Shown here piece by piece: positions 60,762 through 64,000 of a stretch of 64,000 nt of DNA. A program made the position numbers and the translations under genes. Source of the stretch: SVMC01 sp045601345. Lineage in GTDB: Bacteria > Bacillota > Clostridia > Oscillospirales > Oscillospiraceae. The notes beneath the pieces were generated by a model, which worked only from the letters and a program-made list of their open reading frames with translations, was not told where the DNA came from and did not search any database. The DNA lies in assembly GCA_045601345.1 (NCBI GenBank), contig JAZRZL010000015.1:1-64000 (forward strand). The letters are read 5' to 3'. Every line of letters starts with the position of its first letter. Within the stretch, counting starts at the first letter, position 1.

Positions 60762-62014
60762 ACTACTGTATTACGCCCGGTTCCCGAAGCGGTTCGGTTG
60801 CGGTGCCCGCATCGAAATCTATGGCACACAGGCTGCTAATTGCTGCCGCACTGTCCGAGGAAAACTGCCAACTTTCCTGCAATGGCATTTCAAAGGATAT
60901 TCTGGCCACGATGAACTGCCTTTGTTCTCTTGGCAGCAGGATAGAAAATTTGAAAAATCACGAGTTGGAAATTGTGCCAATGGATCATTTTCCAAAACAG
61001 CTCTGTCATTTACCCTGCAATGAGAGCGGCTCTACCCTTCGATTTCTTCTTCCGATTGTCGGTGCTCTCGGCTGTCCGACAGAGTTTCATATGGCAGATG
61101 GCCTTGCAAAACGCCCGATGGATGCACTCCTTGCGGTGTTGGAAACACACGGCCTTCATATAAAAAAAGAGACAAATACACTGCTGTGTAAAGGACAGTT
61201 ATGCGCTGGCGACTACACGATTCCCGGCAGCATCTCTTCACAGTATGTGTCCGGGCTGCTATTTGCGCTTCCTCTTTTGAACGGAGACAGCACCCTGCAA
61301 ATCACGGGACAAATCGCTTCGCGGGATTATATTACCATGACAGAAACCGTATTAAAGCAAGCTGGAATCCACTTTCAAAAAAGGGGAGCCAGATATCAAA
61401 TTCCCGGCGGTCAAGCTTATCATTTGACAGGAAAAACAATAATTGAAGCTGACTGGTCAAATGCAGCTTTCTTCCTGTGCATGGGGGCGCTGTCAAAAAA
61501 AGGGGTTACGGTAAACCAATTGTCGCTTCTCTCCCCACAGGGGGATCGGGAAATTCTTCCGATTCTGCACCGCTTTGGTGCAAAAATTGAAGTATCTGTG
61601 AATGCGGTCACGGTACGGCGCGGAAGGCTTTGCGGACAAACCATAGATGCCTCAGCCATTCCCGATCTTGTTCCGACCATTAGTGCTCTGGCCGTCTGTG
61701 CTGAAGGCACAACAAAAATTGTAAATGTCGGACATCTTCGCTATAAAGAATCTGACCGGCTGACAACAACCTCCGCCATGTTATCCGCCCTTGGCGCGGA
61801 TATTGCCGAGCTTCCTGAGGGATTGGTTATTCACGGGAAGGCAAATCTGACCGGCGGCACGATAGATGCAGCCAACGATCACCGCATTGCCATGGCCGCT
61901 GCCGTAGCAGCGTGTTCATGTCAAAATGCAGTCTGCATTGAAGATGCAATGTGCGTGGATAAATCCTATCCAGATTTCTGGAAACATTTTAGAGAATTAG
62001 AGGTAGAAGCATGA
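60758..62014 (+). CDS. aroA: 3-phosphoshikimate 1-carboxyvinyltransferase (EPSP synthase)
   Basis: Transfers the enolpyruvyl group to shikimate 3-phosphate. The 418-residue product has VPASKSMAHRLLIAAAL, the NESGSTLRFLLPIVGAL motif, the late RYKESDRL and DHRIAMAAAVAA. Length is normal. GGGAGG lies six nt before the ATG, which overlaps the aroB stop. The phosphoenolpyruvate-loop motif reads NESGSTLRF, where the glyphosate-sensitive type usually has NAGTAMR, so it looks like the class II type; that assignment is from memory of the family. Confidence 0.94.
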   Translation: MNYCITPGSRSGSVAVPASKSMAHRLLIAAALSEENCQLSCNGISKDILATMNCLCSLGSRIENLKNHELEIVPMDHFPKQLCHLPCNESGSTLRFLLPIVGALGCPTEFHMADGLAKRPMDALLAVLETHGLHIKKETNTLLCKGQLCAGDYTIPGSISSQYVSGLLFALPLLNGDSTLQITGQIASRDYITMTETVLKQAGIHFQKRGARYQIPGGQAYHLTGKTIIEADWSNAAFFLCMGALSKKGVTVNQLSLLSPQGDREILPILHRFGAKIEVSVNAVTVRRGRLCGQTIDASAIPDLVPTISALAVCAEGTTKIVNVGHLRYKESDRLTTTSAMLSALGADIAELPEGLVIHGKANLTGGTIDAANDHRIAMAAAVAACSCQNAVCIEDAMCVDKSYPDFWKHFRELEVEA

Positions 62015-63081
62015 GCAGCAGCTATGGAAAAAATATTCATCTGACAATTTTCGGTCAAAGTCATTCTTCTGCCATTGGCATGACATTAGAGGGAATTCCT
62101 GCTGGAGAACCCATTGATTTTAAAGAATTAAACCGTTTTCTCTCCCGCAGAGCGCCGGGGAAGCACAGCTATTCCACCACAAGGACGGAAGCAGACACGC
62201 CCGAATTTCTCTGCGGCATTGTGGATCATATGACCTGCGGTGTACCGATTACCGCAATCATCCGCAATACGGATTGCCACGCAAAGGACTATGCACAGCT
62301 AAAGCGAATTCCCCGTCCCGGTCATGCGGATTACACCGCCGAACTCAAATACCATGGCCATCAGGATTATGCTGGCGGCGGACATTTTTCTGGGCGGCTC
62401 ACCGCACCTTTGTGCATTGCCGGAGGAATCTGCAAGCAGCTGCTTGCACGTGAGAAAATTCGAATTATTTCCCGCATTCATTCGATTGGTGGGATTGAAG
62501 ATGTCGGTGAACTGTTCGATTCAACTGAGGAAATGGATTTCCCGGTTGTGGATGCGGAACGCGGGATTCAAATGCAGACGCTCATTGCGCAAATGAAACA
62601 AAAGGGGGATTCCATTGGCGGCATTATCGAATGCAAGGCGCTGGGAGTTCCTGCCGGTCTGGGTGAGCCAATGTTCAATGGGATGGAAAATCAAATTGCC
62701 CAAATTATTTTTGGCATTCCGGCCATAAAGGGCATTGAATTTGGTGCCGGATTTGCCGCCGCCAAGCTGCCGGGAAGCATAAACAATGACCCATATATTA
62801 TAGAAGATGGGAAAATCAAAACCTCCACCAACCATGCGGGTGGAATTCTTGGCGGCATTACCAACGGGATGCCGTTGACGTTTCGTGTTGCCGTAAAACC
62901 AACACCTTCCATTGCCATACAGCAAAGAAGCGTAGATTTGTCTATCATGCAGCAAACTGAACTGACTATATCTGGTCGGCATGACCCCTGTATTGTTCCG
63001 CGGGCTGTACCCTGTGTGGAAGCAGCCGCAGCTGTTGCCATCTATGATGCGCTTCTGGAGCGCAGAAAGGAACGAAAATGA
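62011..63081 (+). CDS. aroC: Chorismate synthase
   Basis: FMN-dependent last step to chorismate. The 356-residue product has the N-terminal signature FGQSHSSAIGMTLEGIPAG, RRAPGKHSYSTTRTEAD, PRPGHADYTAELKYHG, RFSGRLT-type GGHFSGRLTAPLCIAGG and the late GRHDPCIVPRAVPCVEAA. It overlaps aroA and pheA by the ATGA arrangement. Confidence 0.96.
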   Translation: MSSSYGKNIHLTIFGQSHSSAIGMTLEGIPAGEPIDFKELNRFLSRRAPGKHSYSTTRTEADTPEFLCGIVDHMTCGVPITAIIRNTDCHAKDYAQLKRIPRPGHADYTAELKYHGHQDYAGGGHFSGRLTAPLCIAGGICKQLLAREKIRIISRIHSIGGIEDVGELFDSTEEMDFPVVDAERGIQMQTLIAQMKQKGDSIGGIIECKALGVPAGLGEPMFNGMENQIAQIIFGIPAIKGIEFGAGFAAAKLPGSINNDPYIIEDGKIKTSTNHAGGILGGITNGMPLTFRVAVKPTPSIAIQQRSVDLSIMQQTELTISGRHDPCIVPRAVPCVEAAAAVAIYDALLERRKERK

Positions 63082-64000
63082 ATGCACATCGCAAAGAGAT
63101 TGATGCCATTGACAAGAAGCTGATCGCACTCTTCGAGCAGCGTATGCAGCATAGCGCCAGAATTGCGGAATATAAAAAGGAACACCATCTTCCCGTTTTT
63201 GACCCCGAAAGAGAACGAGAGAAGCTGCTGGAAATTGCCAATCAGGTGCCAGAAGAAATGCAGGACTACTCTTCTCTCCTGTACAATCTCATTTTTGAAT
63301 TGAGCCGAAGCTACCAAAACCGCCTGATAGGGCAGGAAAATACCCTAACAAAAAAAATGCAGATGGCCATTGAAAACACGCCCAAGCTCTTTCCCGAGAC
63401 GGCCAGTGTTGCCTGTCAGGGTGTCGAGGGTGCAAACGCACAGTTTGCCTGTAATAAGCTGTTCCGATATGCAAATATTATGTATTTCTCCAATTTTGAG
63501 GCCATTTTTTCTGCGATTGAGAAGGGTTTATGTCGCTATGGGGTCATTCCGGTGGAAAACTCCACAGCAGGCTCCGTGAACACGGTTTATGACCTGATGC
63601 ATCGGCATCATTTTTCCATTGTACGCAGCATCCGTGTAAAAATTGTACACCATCTGTTGGCTAAGCCCGGTGTGCAATTGGAGGATATCCGAGAGATTTA
63701 TTCTCATGCGCAGGCCATTTCCCAGTGCTCCGCATTCTTGAGCCGCCTGAAAAATGTGAAGGTAATCCCCTGCGAAAACACGGCGACGGCAGCAAAAATG
63801 GTAGCAGAATCGGAAAGAACGGATATTGCCGCACTTGCGTCCAAATCCTGTATGAAGTATTACGGTCTTCACTGCCTTCGGGATGCCGTACAGAATACCG
63901 ATAATAATTACACCCGCTTCATCTGCATCTCCCGGGAAATTGAAATCTACCCTGGCGCTGACCGAACCAGTCTCATGCTGACCCTCCCCCACGAACCGGG
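63078..64000 (+). CDS. pheA: Bifunctional chorismate mutase / prephenate dehydratase (partial, runs off the window)
   Basis: Phenylalanine branch. The frame is open from ATG 63078 to the window end (307 codons). Residues 1 to about 85 are an AroQ chorismate mutase domain (MNAHRKEIDAIDKKLIALFE, KKEHHLPVFDPERERE). From about 110 the prephenate dehydratase domain follows: VACQGVEGANAQFACNKLF, YGVIPVENSTAGSVN, EIYSHAQAISQC and the TDNNYTRFICIS motif (TRF catalytic triplet). The C-terminal ACT domain would begin near the window edge (RTSLMLTLPHEPG looks like its start). Start overlaps the aroC stop. Confidence 0.93.
   Translation, partial: MNAHRKEIDAIDKKLIALFEQRMQHSARIAEYKKEHHLPVFDPEREREKLLEIANQVPEEMQDYSSLLYNLIFELSRSYQNRLIGQENTLTKKMQMAIENTPKLFPETASVACQGVEGANAQFACNKLFRYANIMYFSNFEAIFSAIEKGLCRYGVIPVENSTAGSVNTVYDLMHRHHFSIVRSIRVKIVHHLLAKPGVQLEDIREIYSHAQAISQCSAFLSRLKNVKVIPCENTATAAKMVAESERTDIAALASKSCMKYYGLHCLRDAVQNTDNNYTRFICISREIEIYPGADRTSLMLTLPHEP

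Overview
The window looks like a chromosomal segment of a spore-forming, Gram-positive gut-type Clostridia, most likely Oscillospirales; I cannot name genus or species. Reasons: sporulation and germination genes (a SpoIVB-type peptidase, a SpoIIQ-like M23 protein, a LysM-GH18 spore hydrolase), S-layer-homology (SLH) anchored surface proteins, a T-box leader before ileS, a sepF/divIVA division cluster, strong AGGAGG-type ribosome binding sites, and a short interspersed element of a kind I associate with this group. I see no tRNA, rRNA, CRISPR array, prophage or transposase gene.

Layout. (1) 203-4874, minus strand: a sugar ABC importer with two permeases, an RbsA-like ATPase and a lipoprotein binding protein. 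(2) 5344-15372, minus: a 3342-residue secreted SLH protein carrying two nearly identical GH95 (alpha-L-fucosidase family) modules. (3) 16043-17674, minus: a macro-domain protein and SpoIVB. (4) 17834-21239, plus: ugd and a fused Wzy-like polymerase/sugar-phosphate transferase (exopolysaccharide). (5) 21613-33671, minus: two more giant SLH proteins, one fusing GH3 to a metallophosphoesterase and the other a metallophosphoesterase alone. They share an almost identical N-terminal sandwich domain, Cys-rich zinc-ribbon-like repeats and Ala-rich stalks. (6) 34237-48569, minus: a housekeeping run miaB-mutS-CPBP-mutL-miaA-hfq-HlyD-like-yggS-sepF-divIVA, then T-box-ileS. (7) 48702-50854, plus: sleL-like gene and three small genes. 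(8) 51054-54785, plus: serC, serA, gdhA with two related miniature repeat elements. (9) 55009-57701: a GNAT/membrane fusion, a SpoIIQ-like gene and a divergent Xre regulator. (10) 57876-64000, plus: the translationally coupled aromatic operon aroF-tyrA-aroB-aroA-aroC-pheA, preceded by a possible attenuator; pheA runs off the window.

How it may fit together. Blocks 1, 2 and 5 read as a Gram-positive glycan-foraging locus. Surface-tethered GH95 and GH3 enzymes would trim fucosylated or xylosylated/glucosylated glycans, surface phosphoesterases could remove phosphate from phosphorylated glycans or other extracellular phosphoesters, and the ABC importer would take up released sugar. The enzyme families are supported by motifs; the joint function and the substrates are inference. 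The most unusual items are the GH3-metallophosphoesterase-SLH polypeptide (metal motif I reads D-F-Q instead of D-x-H), the tandem GH95 duplication with an exact 4275-nt period, the Wzy-sugar transferase fusion, and several leader or repeat structures.
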